From contig JAPKHK010000006.1 in the NCBI GenBank assembly GCA_026646885.1, positions 62,001 through 126,000 of the forward strand: DNA of 64,000 nucleotides, written 5' to 3'. This DNA is from Casimicrobiaceae bacterium. GTDB taxonomy: Bacteria > Pseudomonadota > Gammaproteobacteria > Burkholderiales > Casimicrobiaceae. A model generated the notes under the pieces. That model made no database searches, had not been told where the DNA came from, and saw nothing but the letters and a program-made list of their open reading frames with translations. The position numbers were made by a program, and so were the translations under genes. Of this stretch, positions 11,289-21,674 are shown one piece after another; positions within the stretch are counted from its first letter, which is position 1; each line of letters starts with the position of its first letter.

Positions 11289-12653
11289 TCAGCTACGTAG
11301 TACCTGCAAGAGGAAGTTGACGTCATGGTTGAGCGCGGGGAGAGACTCGCGTAGTTTGGCAACTTGGCGGCAGGCATGAAGGACTGTGGTGTGGTCTCGC
11401 CCGCCGAAGCTGGCACCGATTTCTGGCAAGGACAAAGGGGTCAGTTCCTTGGCTAGCGCCATGGCAACCTGGCGAGGGCGAGCGATGATGCGCGAGCGCT
11501 TGCGTGAGTGCATTTCGGTGACTTTGATCTTGTAGTAGTCAGCGACCGTTTTTTGAATGTTCTCGATGGAAACCTGGCGATTCTGATGGGCCAAGAGATC
11601 GCGCAGGGCCTCTTTGGCCACGGCGAGGGAGATCTCTTGGATGTGATTGAAGCCGATATAGGCTACTAGCCGCTTGAGCGCTCCTTCTAATTCACGAACA
11701 TTGGAGCGGATATGCTTAGCAATGAAAAAGGCGATGTTTTCATCGAGGGAGAAGCCCAAGGCCTCGGCTTTGCTGAGAAGAATGGCGACGCGCATTTCGA
11801 GCTCCGGTGGCTCAAGCGCGACGGTGAGGCCCCAGCCAAAGCGTGAAATCAGTCGCTCCTCGAAGCCGGAGATTTCCTTTGGATAGGTATCGCAGGTGAT
11901 TACGACTTGCTTATGGGCGTCGAACAACGTATTGAATAGGTAAAAGAATTCCTCCTGGGTGCGGGTCTTACCGGTAATGAATTGAATATCGTCGATCAAC
12001 AGCAGGTCCAACGAGCGATAGAAGCGCTTGAACTCGTCGAAGGACTTGTGCTGATAGGCTCGCACTACGTCGGATACATAGCGTTCGGCATGAATGTAGA
12101 GAATATTGAAATTCGGATGGTGTTCGCGCACGCGGTTGCCGATGGCTTGGACAAGGTGTGTCTTTCCCAAACCAGAGCCTCCGTAAATAAACAGCGGGTT
12201 GTAGGCGTGACCAGGGTTCTCCGCGACTTGCAGCCCTGCCGCGCGGGCGAGTTGATTGGCTTTGCCGGTCACAAAATTGGCAAAGGTGAAGGTAGCGTTG
12301 GGTTGGCCCTGGTCTTGGCCGTTGGTACTGTTTGCGGGCGGCTGCACGGCCGCGGTGGCGCGCACTGGGCTTGGCGCGAGTGGCGGCTCGGCGGGGGGTA
12401 ACGGCTCGGCATTTTCCTGAACGCTGAGGACCACGGGGACGGCAAAGCCGAAGGCGCTGAGGGCTGTTTCTTCGATGCGGTGGAGGAAGCGGTCGCGGAT
12501 CCACTGCATGTGAAAGCGGTTTGGTGCATACAAACGCAGGCCTTCCGAACTGCCCTCGAGGCAGAGCGGGCGAATCCATGTGTTGAATTGCTGAGGGGTC
12601 AACTCCTGCTCAAACTGGGCGAGACAGTGTTGCCAAAAGGCGGTGCCATTCAT
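11289..12653 (-). CDS. dnaA: Chromosomal replication initiator DnaA
   Basis: AAA+ initiator of 454 residues. Domain I is at 1-80, a Pro/Ala-rich linker at about 81-115, Walker A GGSGLGKT (158-165), Walker [10 protein letters not shown] (217-225), and the domain IV DNA-binding helix pair includes [22 protein letters not shown] and [13 protein letters not shown]. Start and length are normal. It is divergent from rpmH. A TAGAAT hexamer at 12702-12707 (minus strand) could be its -10 box, but I see no good -35. Confidence 0.99.
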   Translation of the reverse strand: MNGTAFWQHCLAQFEQELTPQQFNTWIRPLCLEGSSEGLRLYAPNRFHMQWIRDRFLHRIEETALSAFGFAVPVVLSVQENAEPLPPAEPPLAPSPVRATAAVQPPANSTNGQDQGQPNATFTFANFVTGKANQLARAAGLQVAENPGHAYNPLFIYGGSGLGKTHLVQAIGNRVREHHPNFNILYIHAERYVSDVVRAYQHKSFDEFKRFYRSLDLLLIDDIQFITGKTRTQEEFFYLFNTLFDAHKQVVITCDTYPKEISGFEERLISRFGWGLTVALEPPELEMRVAILLSKAEALGFSLDENIAFFIAKHIRSNVRELEGALKRLVAYIGFNHIQEISLAVAKEALRDLLAHQNRQVSIENIQKTVADYYKIKVTEMHSRKRSRIIARPRQVAMALAKELTPLSLPEIGASFGGRDHTTVLHACRQVAKLRESLPALNHDVNFLLQVLRS

Positions 12654-12753
12654 GGTGACGTCATTCGGGACGGCAGGAGGAAACGAGGGGGAAGGGACAA
12701 CATTCTAGTCGTCCGTCGGGGAGCTTGCAGACGGTGCGGAGAAAAATATTGCC

Positions 12754-12783
12754 TTGACGCTCGCGGCGGTTTCAAGGTCTAAT
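12754..12783 (+). promoter_or_regulatory. Putative rpmH promoter
   Basis: TTGACG (12754-12759), an 18-nt spacer and TCTAAT (12778-12783), about 40 nt before the rpmH ATG. It probably drives rpmH-rnpA-yidD-yidC-mnmE. Confidence 0.55.
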
Positions 12784-12821
12784 ATAAGGCTTTTTTCTCA
12801 CGCAAGTGATTGGGATATAAC

Positions 12822-12956
12822 ATGAAACGCACTTATCAGCCCTCCGTCGTCCGCCGCAAGCGCACGCACGGGTTTCGCGCCCGCATGAAGACCGTGGGTG
12901 GTCGCGCCGTTTTGCGCGCGCGTCGTGCCAAGGGTCGCGTCCGGTTGGCGGTCTGA
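12822..12956 (+). CDS. rpmH: 50S ribosomal protein bL34
   Basis: A 44-residue, very basic protein beginning [20 protein letters not shown], then [17 protein letters not shown]: an unmistakable bL34. It opens the conserved rpmH-rnpA-yidD-yidC-mnmE block and is divergent from dnaA. Confidence 0.98.
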   Translation: MKRTYQPSVVRRKRTHGFRARMKTVGGRAVLRARRAKGRVRLAV

Positions 12957-13014
12957 GGCGAACGCGTTGATTGGCTAATCCGTAGCCACAGCCCCGCGCA
13001 GACGCAGCAGTGAA

Positions 13015-13329
13015 GTGGCACTACGAGCGGCGGATTTCGAGCGCGTCATGCGCGAAGGCCGGCGCCAGCAGTCGCCGATGCTGGACTTATGGATCGCTCC
13101 GGGGAATGCCGCCGAAGCCCGGCTCGGATTGGTGGTCGGAAAACGCTGGGGCCGGCGGGCTGTAGACCGAAATACCGTGAAACGCATCCTGAGAGAATCC
13201 TTCCGACATGAAGCTGCGCAGCTTCCTGTGCTTGATGTGGTTATCCGGCTGCGCCAAAGTTGGGATGCGGAACGGCGCACACAGCTTGCTGCCGAGACGC
13301 AGAGGCTGCTGCGAGGCCTTGCCAAGTGA
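13015..13329 (+). CDS. rnpA: Ribonuclease P protein component
   Basis: Protein subunit of RNase P, which matures tRNA 5' ends. The core is clear: [39 protein letters not shown] (RNR-type motif) and LDVVIRLR. The first usable start is GTG at 13015, giving 104 residues; a stop at 12976 limits any extension to 12 codons without an ATG, GTG or TTG. The usual N-terminal F-x-R-x-x-RL segment is not seen in any frame, so the protein is short at its N terminus. No clear ribosome site precedes the GTG. Confidence 0.93.
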   Translation: MALRAADFERVMREGRRQQSPMLDLWIAPGNAAEARLGLVVGKRWGRRAVDRNTVKRILRESFRHEAAQLPVLDVVIRLRQSWDAERRTQLAAETQRLLRGLAK

Positions 13330-13544
13330 GTCTTGGCGCAGACTTCCTGCGCTGCGCGCTGCGCGGCTATCAGCTTTTGTTCAGGCCGGTCTTGGGCCAA
13401 AACTGTCGTTTCTATCCAAGCTGTTCCGACTACGCCATCGAGGCCGTAGAGAAACATGGGGCTGCAAAAGGTGCTTGGCTGGCAAGCCAGCGGATTTGCC
13501 GCTGCCATCCTTGGCACCCTGGGGGCTTCGACCCCGTACCGTGA
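13326..13544 (+). CDS. yidD: Membrane protein insertion efficiency factor YidD
   Basis: Small 72-residue protein with the family core [29 protein letters not shown] and [15 protein letters not shown]. It is thought to assist YidC-mediated membrane insertion. It starts with GTG overlapping the rnpA stop (GTGA), which gives the typical coupling; longer upstream readings run through rnpA and were not chosen. Confidence 0.95.
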   Translation: MSLGADFLRCALRGYQLLFRPVLGQNCRFYPSCSDYAIEAVEKHGAAKGAWLASQRICRCHPWHPGGFDPVP

Positions 13545-13597
13545 TGCCGCTCCGCGAAACCGCGCAACCCTGCACCAAGAAATAGCCCCCGCCAGCC

Positions 13598-15304
13598 ATG
13601 GATACGCAACGCCTGATTCTTTTTGTCGTCTTTTCGATGTCGCTCTTCTTCCTTTGGCAAGCTTGGGAAGACGAACGCAATCCTGCGCCGAGGAACCCCG
13701 TCGCCGCACCAGCGGGGTCGGTCGCTGGCCAGAGGGCTACCGCGCAGGTGCCTGACGCCCCCGTCCCCAGCCCGAGTGCCAATCAGAACATGGGCGTGCC
13801 TCAAGGCGAGGTGCCGGCGCCTACAGGAGCCATGCCTGTGACCAAAGGGGAGCGAATCAAGCTGGTCACGGATCTGATCGAAGTGACCGTGAATACCGAG
13901 GGTGGAGTTATCGAGCGGGTCGCCTTGCTCAAGCACAAGGACACCCTGGATCAAAGCCAAGCGTACAAGCTGCTGCAAAGTTCTGACGGGCGCGTGCATG
14001 TGGCTCAGTCGGGTTTGTTGGGCGAAGGTCTTCCCAATCACCGTGATAGCTACGTCGCCGAACCCGGCGTGCGCACCTTGGCCAGGGGAGCCGAACGCTT
14101 GGACTTGCGGCTCGTTGCGGATATGCCGGGGGGCGCCAAGGTCAGCAAGGTGCTTACCTTGCGCGCGGGAAGCTACCTAGTGGATGTCGCTTTCGAGATC
14201 GAGAATCGCGGGGACAAGGCCTTGGACGGCCATGCCTATTACCAGCTGTTGCGCGACGCCAAAGCCCCAGCGGGCGAGCAATCGATGGTGCCCACATACA
14301 CGGGTCCGGTGGTCTACAACGAGCGCGACAAGTTCACCAAGCTCGAATTTGCCGACATCGATAAGGGCAAGGCGCGCTTCACCAAGACCACAGACAATGG
14401 GTGGGTGGGGATGCTCGAGCATTATTTCGTAGCGGCTTGGTTGCCGCGCGATGGCGAGCCGAAGCTGAACCGCGAGTTTTACGCAAAGAAAAGCGGCGGC
14501 GATGCCGGGCAATACGTCGTCGGTGTGATCGTGCCAGTGAGCACAATCGCGCCGGGGGGCGTGGGCCGTATCGGCATGCCGCTTTATGCCGGCCCGCAGG
14601 AACAGGAAAAGCTGGGCGCGCTGGCAAAGGGCCTCGAGTTGACCACCGATTACGGGATCTTCACGGTCATCGCGGCCCCGCTGTTCATCGCGTTGCAGTG
14701 GCTGTACAAGCTTGTCGGCAATTGGGGGTGGGCGATTGTGCTGCTTACGATCCTGCTCAAACTCGTCTTCTACCCCCTCAATACCTCGGCCGCCCGCTCG
14801 ATGGGCAAAATGAAGCTCGTTGCTCCAAAGCTAAAGGCCTTGCAAGAGCAGTATGCCAACGACAAGCAGCAGCTCCAGATGAAAATGATGGAGCTCTACA
14901 AGACGGAGAAGATCAACCCCCTTGGCGGCTGCCTGCCGATTCTAGTGCAAATGCCCGTCTTCATTGCGCTGTATTGGGTGTTGCTCGCGGCCGTGGAGTT
15001 GCGGCATGCGCCCTGGCTGGGGTGGATAGGCGATCTGTCGAGTCCAGATCCCTTCTATGTCCTGCCGGTGGTTTACGCTATCACCGCCTATGTTCAGGTG
15101 AAGCTCTCACCGACACCGGTGACGGACCCAATGCAGGCGAGAATGATGCAAATTATGCCGATCGCGTTCTCGGTGATGTTCATCTTCTTTCCCTCCGGAC
15201 TCGTACTCTATTGGCTGGTGAACAACGTTCTGAGTATCGCGCAGCAGTGGCACGTCAATCGGCTGCTTGGCCGAGAACAGGCCGCTGCCAGCGCCAAGCG
15301 GTGA
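13598..15304 (+). CDS. yidC: Membrane protein insertase YidC
   Basis: Inserts proteins into the inner membrane with SecYEG or alone. The 568-residue proteobacterial form shows an N-terminal membrane segment (RLILFVVFSMSLFFLW), a large periplasmic beta domain (to about 350), and the conserved five-helix core with LYKTEKINPLGGCLPILVQMPVFIALYW and a late MQIMPIAFSVMFIFFPSGLVLYWLVNN. It ends 24 nt before mnmE. Confidence 0.99.
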   Translation: MDTQRLILFVVFSMSLFFLWQAWEDERNPAPRNPVAAPAGSVAGQRATAQVPDAPVPSPSANQNMGVPQGEVPAPTGAMPVTKGERIKLVTDLIEVTVNTEGGVIERVALLKHKDTLDQSQAYKLLQSSDGRVHVAQSGLLGEGLPNHRDSYVAEPGVRTLARGAERLDLRLVADMPGGAKVSKVLTLRAGSYLVDVAFEIENRGDKALDGHAYYQLLRDAKAPAGEQSMVPTYTGPVVYNERDKFTKLEFADIDKGKARFTKTTDNGWVGMLEHYFVAAWLPRDGEPKLNREFYAKKSGGDAGQYVVGVIVPVSTIAPGGVGRIGMPLYAGPQEQEKLGALAKGLELTTDYGIFTVIAAPLFIALQWLYKLVGNWGWAIVLLTILLKLVFYPLNTSAARSMGKMKLVAPKLKALQEQYANDKQQLQMKMMELYKTEKINPLGGCLPILVQMPVFIALYWVLLAAVELRHAPWLGWIGDLSSPDPFYVLPVVYAITAYVQVKLSPTPVTDPMQARMMQIMPIAFSVMFIFFPSGLVLYWLVNNVLSIAQQWHVNRLLGREQAAASAKR

Positions 15305-15328
15305 GTCCGAGCGCCCGGGGGGCAGGGG

Positions 15329-16690
15329 TTGGACACGGGATCCACTGGTGATTGCGGCGGCGATACTATCGCCGCGCTTGCCACACCGCCGGGCCGCGGC
15401 GGAATCGGCATCGTTCGCGTGTCCGGGCCACTTGCGGGGGCCATAGGGCGCAGTCTCGCAGGCAGGGAATTTCTCCCGCGGCTGGCAACCGTATGCCTCT
15501 TCCACGGAGAAGATGGCGCGCCGCTCGACCGGGGGCTCGCGCTGTACTTTGCCGGGCCGGCGTCCTTTACCGGTGAAGACGTGCTGGAGCTGCACGCGCA
15601 TGGCGGCCCGGCCCTGTTGCGTCTGCTGCTCGATCGTTGTCTCGCCGCGGGTGCTCGCTTGGCGCGTCCCGGAGAGTTCACGCAGCGCGCCTTCCTTAAC
15701 GGCAAGCTTGATCTCGCGCAAGCTGAAAGCGTCGCCGATCTGATCGAGGCGGCGACAGCGGCCGCGGTGCGCGCCGCGGCGCGCAACCTCGAAGGAGCGC
15801 TCTCGCAAGCGGTACGGGAGCTCGATGCCGGTTTGGTGAACCTGCGCGCTGAGCTAGAAGCGGCGATCGACTTTGCGGAGGAAGATGGCGTCGTACTCGT
15901 CCCCGAGGAACGGTTGCACGCACAGCTTGCCGGTTTGTTTAGGAGTTGTTCGCAGCTGCTCCTGCGGACCAAACAGGGTCGGCTGCTGGGGGATGGGCTG
16001 AACGTAGTGCTCGTCGGGGCGCCCAACGTGGGCAAGTCCAGCTTGTTCAATCGGATCGCCGGGCGCGACCTGGCAATCGTGACACCGGTACCAGGAACAA
16101 CCCGCGACGCCTTGCGCGAAGCTCTGGCTCTCCAGGGTGTGCCGCTACATCTCGTGGACACCGCCGGTTTGCGCGAGAGCCGCGATGAGGTGGAACTGCT
16201 GGGGATGGAGCGCACACGCCGTTCGATCTCACACGCGGACCTCGCGCTCGTGATCGTGGCCCCGCCGCAAGGCGTCGCCGAATTGCCACGATTACTGGAA
16301 GAACTGCCTGCGGATTTGCCGCGCATCATCGTGCACAACAAGGCGGATTTGAGCGGCGAGGCCGTTGGGATCAAGAAAGCCGGGCCAACCCCCGAGTTGG
16401 TGGTATCGGCGAAGACAGGTAGCGGAGTCGAGGTTCTATCCGAGCTGATGCTGGATCGAGTTGGTTGGAAGCCCGGTGCAGAAGAGGTGCTGCTCGCGCA
16501 TTCCCGGCACGTGGATGCGCTACGGGAAACTGCGGCGCGCCTCGAGGCGGCGCAAGCAATGTCGGGAAAGCGTGAGCTCTTGGCGGAAGAACTGCGGCTT
16601 GCTCATCGGGCGCTTGGACAAATCAGCGGAGAGTTCTTGCCCGATGATTTGCTGGGAGAGATCTTCAGGCGCTTTTGCATAGGAAAATAG
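15329..16690 (+). CDS. mnmE: tRNA modification GTPase MnmE
   Basis: With MnmG it makes the (c)mnm5 group on wobble U34 of tRNAs. 453 residues: N-terminal THF-binding domain (DTIAALATPPGRGGIGIVRVSG), G domain with GAPNVGKSS from about 229, DTAG, and NKAD, and the essential C-terminal FCIGK. The only start between the in-frame yidC stop and the conserved N terminus is TTG at 15329, preceded by AGGGG. Its partner mnmG lies 3 kb downstream after two unrelated genes. Confidence 0.97.
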   Translation: MDTGSTGDCGGDTIAALATPPGRGGIGIVRVSGPLAGAIGRSLAGREFLPRLATVCLFHGEDGAPLDRGLALYFAGPASFTGEDVLELHAHGGPALLRLLLDRCLAAGARLARPGEFTQRAFLNGKLDLAQAESVADLIEAATAAAVRAAARNLEGALSQAVRELDAGLVNLRAELEAAIDFAEEDGVVLVPEERLHAQLAGLFRSCSQLLLRTKQGRLLGDGLNVVLVGAPNVGKSSLFNRIAGRDLAIVTPVPGTTRDALREALALQGVPLHLVDTAGLRESRDEVELLGMERTRRSISHADLALVIVAPPQGVAELPRLLEELPADLPRIIVHNKADLSGEAVGIKKAGPTPELVVSAKTGSGVEVLSELMLDRVGWKPGAEEVLLAHSRHVDALRETAARLEAAQAMSGKRELLAEELRLAHRALGQISGEFLPDDLLGEIFRRFCIGK

Positions 16691-16718
16691 GGCAGCGTAG
16701 GGTCGCGGCCACGCGCTC

Positions 16719-16747
16719 TTGGGAGGCGCGGCAGATCATGCTAAAGT
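16719..16747 (+). promoter_or_regulatory. Putative pckG promoter
   Basis: TTGGGA (16719-16724), a 17-nt spacer and TAAAGT (16742-16747), with about 48 nt to the pckG ATG. Only partial matches to consensus. Confidence 0.35.
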
Positions 16748-16795
16748 GCGCGACGACAACACACCCTGTCATTCCTCCTTCCTTTATTTTCAGAG

Positions 16796-18640
16796 ATGAA
16801 CCAACCTAATGCCCTGGCGACGCTGGCCGCGGCGGTTTCCGCGCCAGCGTTCGTCAAACATGCAGGATTGCTCGGCTGGGTCCGAGAAATCGCCGAATTA
16901 ACCCTTCCCAACCGTATTCACTGGTGCGATGGCACCCAGGAGGAATATGAGGCGCTATGTGACCAGATGGTCACGAGCGGTACCCTTAAGAAGCTCAACC
17001 CGGACAAGCGGCCAGGGTGCTATCTGGCTTGGTCGGACCCTTCCGATGTGGCCCGAGTGGAGGATCGCACCTTCATTTGCAGCGAGCGCCCGGAGGACGC
17101 TGGGCCGACCAATAACTGGATGGCGCCAGCAGCAATGCGCGATACCCTGCAAGGGCTGTTTTCCGGGAGCATGAAGGGGCGCACGCTCTATGTGGTGCCC
17201 TTTTCCATGGGCCCTTTGGGCTCGCACATATCTCATGTTGGCATTGAGCTGACCGATTCGCCCTACGTAGTGGTTTCGATGCGGACCATGACGCGGATGG
17301 GCAAGGCCGTCTACGAAGTTTTGGGCGACAAAGGGGCGTTCGTTCCCTGCGTGCATTCGGTTGGCGCGCCCCTGTCCGCAGGGCAGGTGGAAGTGGCCTG
17401 GCCTTGCAACAAGGATACCAAGTACATCGTGCATTTCCCGGAAGCCCGGGAGATTTGGTCTTATGGATCGGGTTACGGCGGCAACGCTTTGTTAGGCAAA
17501 AAGTGTTTCGCCTTGCGCATCGCTTCGGTCATGGGCCGGGATCAAGGTTGGCTTGCAGAGCACATGTTGGTTCTCGGCGTGACGGCACCCGACGGCGAGA
17601 AGACCTATGTCACGGCCGCCTTTCCAAGCGCTTGTGGAAAGACCAATTTCGCCATGCTGATACCCCCCGAGGGCTTCGAGGGGTGGCGCGTGAGTACCAT
17701 CGGTGACGACATCGCTTGGATCAAGCCGGGCCCGGATGGCAGGTTTTACGCCATTAATCCCGAGGCGGGGTATTTCGGGGTTGCGCCAGGGACCTCCGAG
17801 GAGTCCAACCCCAATGCGATGGCCATGCTGCGCGAGAACACGATCTTCACCAACGTCGCCCTCACCGAAGATGGCGACGTGTGGTGGGAAGGGATGACCA
17901 AAACGCCACCAGCAAAGCTCACAGATTGGACGGGACAGGCGTGGGAGCCCGGTTGCGGCCGAAAAGCGGCGCATCCCAATGCGCGGTTCACGGTCCCATC
18001 GACCAATTGTCCGTCGCTCGACCCGGAGTGGGACAACCCCGACGGCGTGCCCATCAGTGCCTTTGTTTTCGGCGGTCGGCGCAGCGACACGACGCCACTG
18101 ATAGTGCAAGCCTTTAGCTGGGACGACGGCGTATACAAGGCCGCCACCATGGGTTCAGAGATGACTGCCGCGGCGGCGGGCAAGATCGGGGAAGTACGGC
18201 GGGATCCCTTTGCGATGTTGCCTTTCTGCGGGTACCACATTGGGGACTATTTCCAGCACTGGCTGGACATGGGGCGCAAGGTGAAGGAGTTGCCGCGGAT
18301 CTTCAATGTCAATTGGTTCCGTACGGACGAGCACGGCAAGTTTGCCTGGCCCGGTTTCGGGCAGAACATGCGGGTTCTGAAATGGGTCGTCGATCGGTGC
18401 CGCGGGCGTGGGCGGGCCGTGGAGACCGCACTGGGCTGGCAGCCGCAGTTCGATGAGATCGAGTGGCGAGGGCTTGAGCAGTTTAGCCACGGGCAGTTCT
18501 GGAGCATCATGTCCATTGATCGGGCGGCCTGGCAGAGAGAGCTTGCCTCGCACGACGAGTTCTTTGGCAAGATCGGTGAAAAGCTACCGAAGGCGGTGCG
18601 TTTGCAGCGCGAACTGCTGGAGCTGCGGTTGGGTGTTTAG
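16796..18640 (+). CDS. pckG: Phosphoenolpyruvate carboxykinase (GTP)
   Basis: Interconverts oxaloacetate plus GTP with PEP, CO2 and GDP for gluconeogenesis or anaplerosis. 614 residues is normal for the GTP class. Visible: the P-loop [12 protein letters not shown] (276-287, with the mobile Cys280), [20 protein letters not shown], and [28 protein letters not shown]. It has its own likely promoter and is closed by a strong terminator. It is not part of the ancestral rpmH-to-parB block in which it sits. Confidence 0.97.
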   Translation: MNQPNALATLAAAVSAPAFVKHAGLLGWVREIAELTLPNRIHWCDGTQEEYEALCDQMVTSGTLKKLNPDKRPGCYLAWSDPSDVARVEDRTFICSERPEDAGPTNNWMAPAAMRDTLQGLFSGSMKGRTLYVVPFSMGPLGSHISHVGIELTDSPYVVVSMRTMTRMGKAVYEVLGDKGAFVPCVHSVGAPLSAGQVEVAWPCNKDTKYIVHFPEAREIWSYGSGYGGNALLGKKCFALRIASVMGRDQGWLAEHMLVLGVTAPDGEKTYVTAAFPSACGKTNFAMLIPPEGFEGWRVSTIGDDIAWIKPGPDGRFYAINPEAGYFGVAPGTSEESNPNAMAMLRENTIFTNVALTEDGDVWWEGMTKTPPAKLTDWTGQAWEPGCGRKAAHPNARFTVPSTNCPSLDPEWDNPDGVPISAFVFGGRRSDTTPLIVQAFSWDDGVYKAATMGSEMTAAAAGKIGEVRRDPFAMLPFCGYHIGDYFQHWLDMGRKVKELPRIFNVNWFRTDEHGKFAWPGFGQNMRVLKWVVDRCRGRGRAVETALGWQPQFDEIEWRGLEQFSHGQFWSIMSIDRAAWQRELASHDEFFGKIGEKLPKAVRLQRELLELRLGV

Positions 18641-18658
18641 TCCCTGGCTTGAGTTGAA

Positions 18659-18687
18659 GGAAGGGGCGGCATTGCCGCCCCTTTTCC
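18659..18687 (+). terminator. Intrinsic terminator after pckG
   Basis: A 10-bp GC-rich stem (AAGGGGCGGC, 18661-18670, with GCCGCCCCTT, 18674-18683), a 3-nt ATT loop and a short TT tail, 18 nt after the pckG stop. Confidence 0.75.
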
Positions 18688-18703
18688 TTGGCGGGAGGGC
18701 GGG

Positions 18704-19462
18704 ATGGAATTTGTCCTTCTAATTGGCGCCGCCTTTTTTGCCGGCTGGGTCGACGCGGTCGTAGGGGGAGGGGGGCTGATCCAGGTCCCGGCGCTCTTTG
18801 CTGCTTACCCAAACGCGACCCCGGCGACGCTATTCGGAACAAACAAGCTTTCCTCTATCGCCGGAACCGGAGTGGCGACCGTCCGCTACCTGCGCCTCGT
18901 ACGGGTGCCGCTGCGGGTGCTCCTGGCGTCCTTCATGGCGGCGTTGCTGGCGTCTTATTTTGGCGCGAAGGCGGTGGCGCTGTTGCCGGTGACGTGGCTG
19001 CGCCCCGTGATTCTGGTCCTACTCGTTCTGGTGGCGGTGTATACCTTTTGGCATGGCGACTTGGGGAAGCAGCATGCACCTCGCCTAGGGGAGCGCGGTG
19101 AGGGTTTTTGGGCGATCGTGGTCGGCCTGACTTTGGGCTTCTACGACGGTTTTTTTGGCCCGGGCACAGGGACTTTCCTGGTCTTCATTTTTGTGCGCTG
19201 GTTCGGGTACGATTTCTTGAGCGCATCGGCTGCGGCGAAAGTCGTCAATTTTGGCACCAACCTCGCGGCGCTCGCTTATTTCGCCCCCAGCGGCAACGTT
19301 TTGTGGGCGCTGGGTCTCAGCATGGCACTCGCCAACATCGCGGGCTCCGTCCTTGGTACTCACTGGGCGATCAAGCACGGCAGCGGCTTCGTGCGCAAGG
19401 TCTTCCTGGGCGTAGTCTTGCTGTTGATCGGGAAATTCGCTTACGACACGGTTCTTCCTTAG
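18704..19462 (+). CDS. TSUP-family (TauE/SafE) permease
   Basis: A 252-residue membrane protein with about eight hydrophobic segments and two family repeats: GWVDAVVGGGGLIQVPAL near the start and GFYDGFFGPGTGTFLVFIFV in the middle, matching the paired TSUP motifs. Family members export sulfite, sulfoacetate or related anions; the substrate here cannot be told. It starts 63 nt after pckG, beyond the terminator. Confidence 0.88.
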   Translation: MEFVLLIGAAFFAGWVDAVVGGGGLIQVPALFAAYPNATPATLFGTNKLSSIAGTGVATVRYLRLVRVPLRVLLASFMAALLASYFGAKAVALLPVTWLRPVILVLLVLVAVYTFWHGDLGKQHAPRLGERGEGFWAIVVGLTLGFYDGFFGPGTGTFLVFIFVRWFGYDFLSASAAAKVVNFGTNLAALAYFAPSGNVLWALGLSMALANIAGSVLGTHWAIKHGSGFVRKVFLGVVLLLIGKFAYDTVLP

Positions 19463-19602
19463 CGTCTTGGCGGTGCCGCTGGCTCATGCCGCGCGGGGTG
19501 CCGGAGATGAGGACCGATTTCCCGGTGTTGCCATGGTTTTGTAAGGCGGGGCGCGACGATGGCCATAGCCCTGGCGTTCTTCGGTGGGGGGCTGAGGCGC
19601 GT

Positions 19603-19618
19603 TGTTTCACGTGAAACA
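19603..19618. promoter_or_regulatory. parS: parS site 1 (perfect)
   Basis: TGTTTCACGTGAAACA, an exact match to the bacterial parS palindrome, bound by ParB to start chromosome segregation. It lies 140 nt upstream of mnmG, about 3.5 kb from parB. Confidence 0.95.
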
Positions 19619-19637
19619 GAGTCGCTGCGCCGAGCCC

Positions 19638-19653
19638 AGTTTCACGTGAAACG
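19638..19653. promoter_or_regulatory. parS: parS site 2 (14 of 16)
   Basis: AGTTTCACGTGAAACG: the inner 14 bases are the full parS palindrome and only the outermost pair differs. It starts 35 bp from the start of site 1, so both sites sit on nearly the same turn-phase of the helix. Apart from these two sites the 295-nt gap between the TSUP gene and mnmG appears empty. Confidence 0.88.
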
Positions 19654-19757
19654 CGGTGCCCTTATGCGACAGCCTTGGCGGGCCTTGCGGCTTGGCGGCG
19701 CATTGCTCAGGGCGAGTCGCTCACGTATGATTCGCGCTCCTTTGCGAAAGATTGCTC

Positions 19758-21674
19758 ATGCGGTACCCGAAGCGCTTCGATATTATCGTCGTCGGGGGCG
19801 GCCACGCCGGCACCGAGGCCGCGCTTGCCGCCGCGCGCATGGGCTGTGTGACATTGCTTTTGACTCACAATGTCGAAACCCTCGGTCAGATGTCCTGCAA
19901 TCCGTCGATCGGCGGTATTGGCAAGGGCCATCTGGTCAAGGAAGTGGATGCGCTGGGCGGGGCCATGGCGATGGCCACCGACGAGGCGGGAATCCAGTTT
20001 CGGATTCTGAATTCCAGCAAGGGCCCAGCCGTGCGCGCCACTCGCGCCCAATCTGACCGGCTTCTATACAAACAAGCGATACGCAATCGCCTTGAGAATC
20101 AGCCCGATCTAGAGATCTTCCAGCAGGCGGTCGACGATCTCTGTCTCGAGGGTGGGCACGTTTCGGGGGTGGTGACCCAGAGCGGTGTCGAAGTTGCCGC
20201 CAAAGCGGTTGTGCTGACCACCGGGACCTTTCTCGCGGGCCTGATCCACATAGGCCTTGCGCACTATCCTGCGGGTCGCGCCGGTGACCCTCCCGCCACA
20301 CGCTTGGCGGCGCGCCTGCGCGAGCTTAATCTCCCCGCCGGGCGTCTCAAGACCGGCACACCACCACGACTGGATCGCCGCAGCATCGATTTCTCCGTGA
20401 TGCAAATTCAGCCCGGAGATGACCCGCCACCGGTCTTTTCTTTCTTGGGGAGCCGGGCGATGCATCCGCCCCAGCTCCCGTGTTGGATTACTCACACCAA
20501 CGCGCGAACGCATGACCTGATTCGCGCGTCGCTGGATCGGTCTCCGATGTACACTGGGGTCATCGAGGGCGTGGGGCCGCGCTATTGCCCTTCGGTCGAA
20601 GACAAAGTGATGCGGTTTGCGGGACGCGACGCCCACCAGGTTTTCCTCGAACCTGAAGGACTACATAGCAGCGAGATCTACCCGAACGGCATTTCGACCA
20701 GCCTGCCGTTTGACGTGCAGCAGGAAATCGTCCACTCCATACGCGGCCTGGAACGGGCCCACATCATCCGTCCCGGATACGCCATCGAGTATGATTATTT
20801 TGATCCCCGTGGCCTGCGCGCCAGTCTCGAGACGAAGGCGATCGGGGGGCTCTTCTTCGCCGGCCAGATCAACGGTACCACCGGCTACGAAGAGGCGGCT
20901 GCGCAGGGGCTGCTGGCCGGCGCTAATGCTGCCCTACAGGTCCAGGGACGAGAACCCTGGGCGCCGCGCCGAGACGTCGCCTACCTCGGGGTGCTAGTCG
21001 ACGATTTGGTCACGCGAGGGGTGACCGAGCCCTATCGAATGTTCACCAGCCGTGCCGAATACCGACTGCAGTTGCGCGAAGACAACGCCGATCTGCGTCT
21101 CACCGAGACCGGCCGTCGCCTCGGCCTTGTCGATGACGCGCGTTGGGGCGCCTATTGCCGCAAGCGCGACGCGGTGGAGCTGGAACTTGAGCGCCTCGGA
21201 GCAACTTGGGTGAACCCCAAGGTTCTCGATGGTGAGCAGGCGCACGCGCTGCTCGGCCAGCTCCCAGCCCAGTCTGCGACGCTCGATGAGCTGCTTCGGC
21301 GCCCGGGTGTCGGCTACGCGGACTTGATGCAGCTTTGCGCGACTTCGGCAGTCCAAGACCCCGCCGTGGCAGAGCAAGTCGAGGTTCAGGTCAAATACCG
21401 CGGCTACATCGATCGGCAGAAGGAAGAGATTGCGCGCAGCGCTCGCCTCGAAGAAACCCAACTTCCTGAGGGTCTCGACTACGCGAGCGTACGGGGGCTC
21501 TCCACTGAGGCTTGCCAGAAGCTTGCTCAGCAACGGCCGGAAACTCTAGGGCAGGCGAGCCGTATCTCAGGCATCACTCCCGCCGCCATCGCGCTGCTGC
21601 AGGTGCATCTGCGCCGCCTCCGCGAAGGGGGCGCCAAGAGTGCGAACGCGGCAGCCGGGCGGCGCAGCGCATGA
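19758..21674 (+). CDS. mnmG: tRNA uridine-5-carboxymethylaminomethyl modification enzyme MnmG (GidA)
   Basis: FAD-binding partner of MnmE in wobble-uridine modification. 638 residues from ATG 19758 ([20 protein letters not shown]); a TTG two codons earlier is less likely. FAD motif GGGHAG (13-18), [25 protein letters not shown] and [16 protein letters not shown] are all present. Stop overlaps the rsmG start (ATGA). Confidence 0.98.
   Translation: MRYPKRFDIIVVGGGHAGTEAALAAARMGCVTLLLTHNVETLGQMSCNPSIGGIGKGHLVKEVDALGGAMAMATDEAGIQFRILNSSKGPAVRATRAQSDRLLYKQAIRNRLENQPDLEIFQQAVDDLCLEGGHVSGVVTQSGVEVAAKAVVLTTGTFLAGLIHIGLAHYPAGRAGDPPATRLAARLRELNLPAGRLKTGTPPRLDRRSIDFSVMQIQPGDDPPPVFSFLGSRAMHPPQLPCWITHTNARTHDLIRASLDRSPMYTGVIEGVGPRYCPSVEDKVMRFAGRDAHQVFLEPEGLHSSEIYPNGISTSLPFDVQQEIVHSIRGLERAHIIRPGYAIEYDYFDPRGLRASLETKAIGGLFFAGQINGTTGYEEAAAQGLLAGANAALQVQGREPWAPRRDVAYLGVLVDDLVTRGVTEPYRMFTSRAEYRLQLREDNADLRLTETGRRLGLVDDARWGAYCRKRDAVELELERLGATWVNPKVLDGEQAHALLGQLPAQSATLDELLRRPGVGYADLMQLCATSAVQDPAVAEQVEVQVKYRGYIDRQKEEIARSARLEETQLPEGLDYASVRGLSTEACQKLAQQRPETLGQASRISGITPAAIALLQVHLRRLREGGAKSANAAAGRRSA

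Noticed and set aside
12654-12821. oriC in the dnaA-rpmH gap
   Set aside because: No match to TTATNCACA with fewer than three mismatches was found; it is explained by two divergent promoters.
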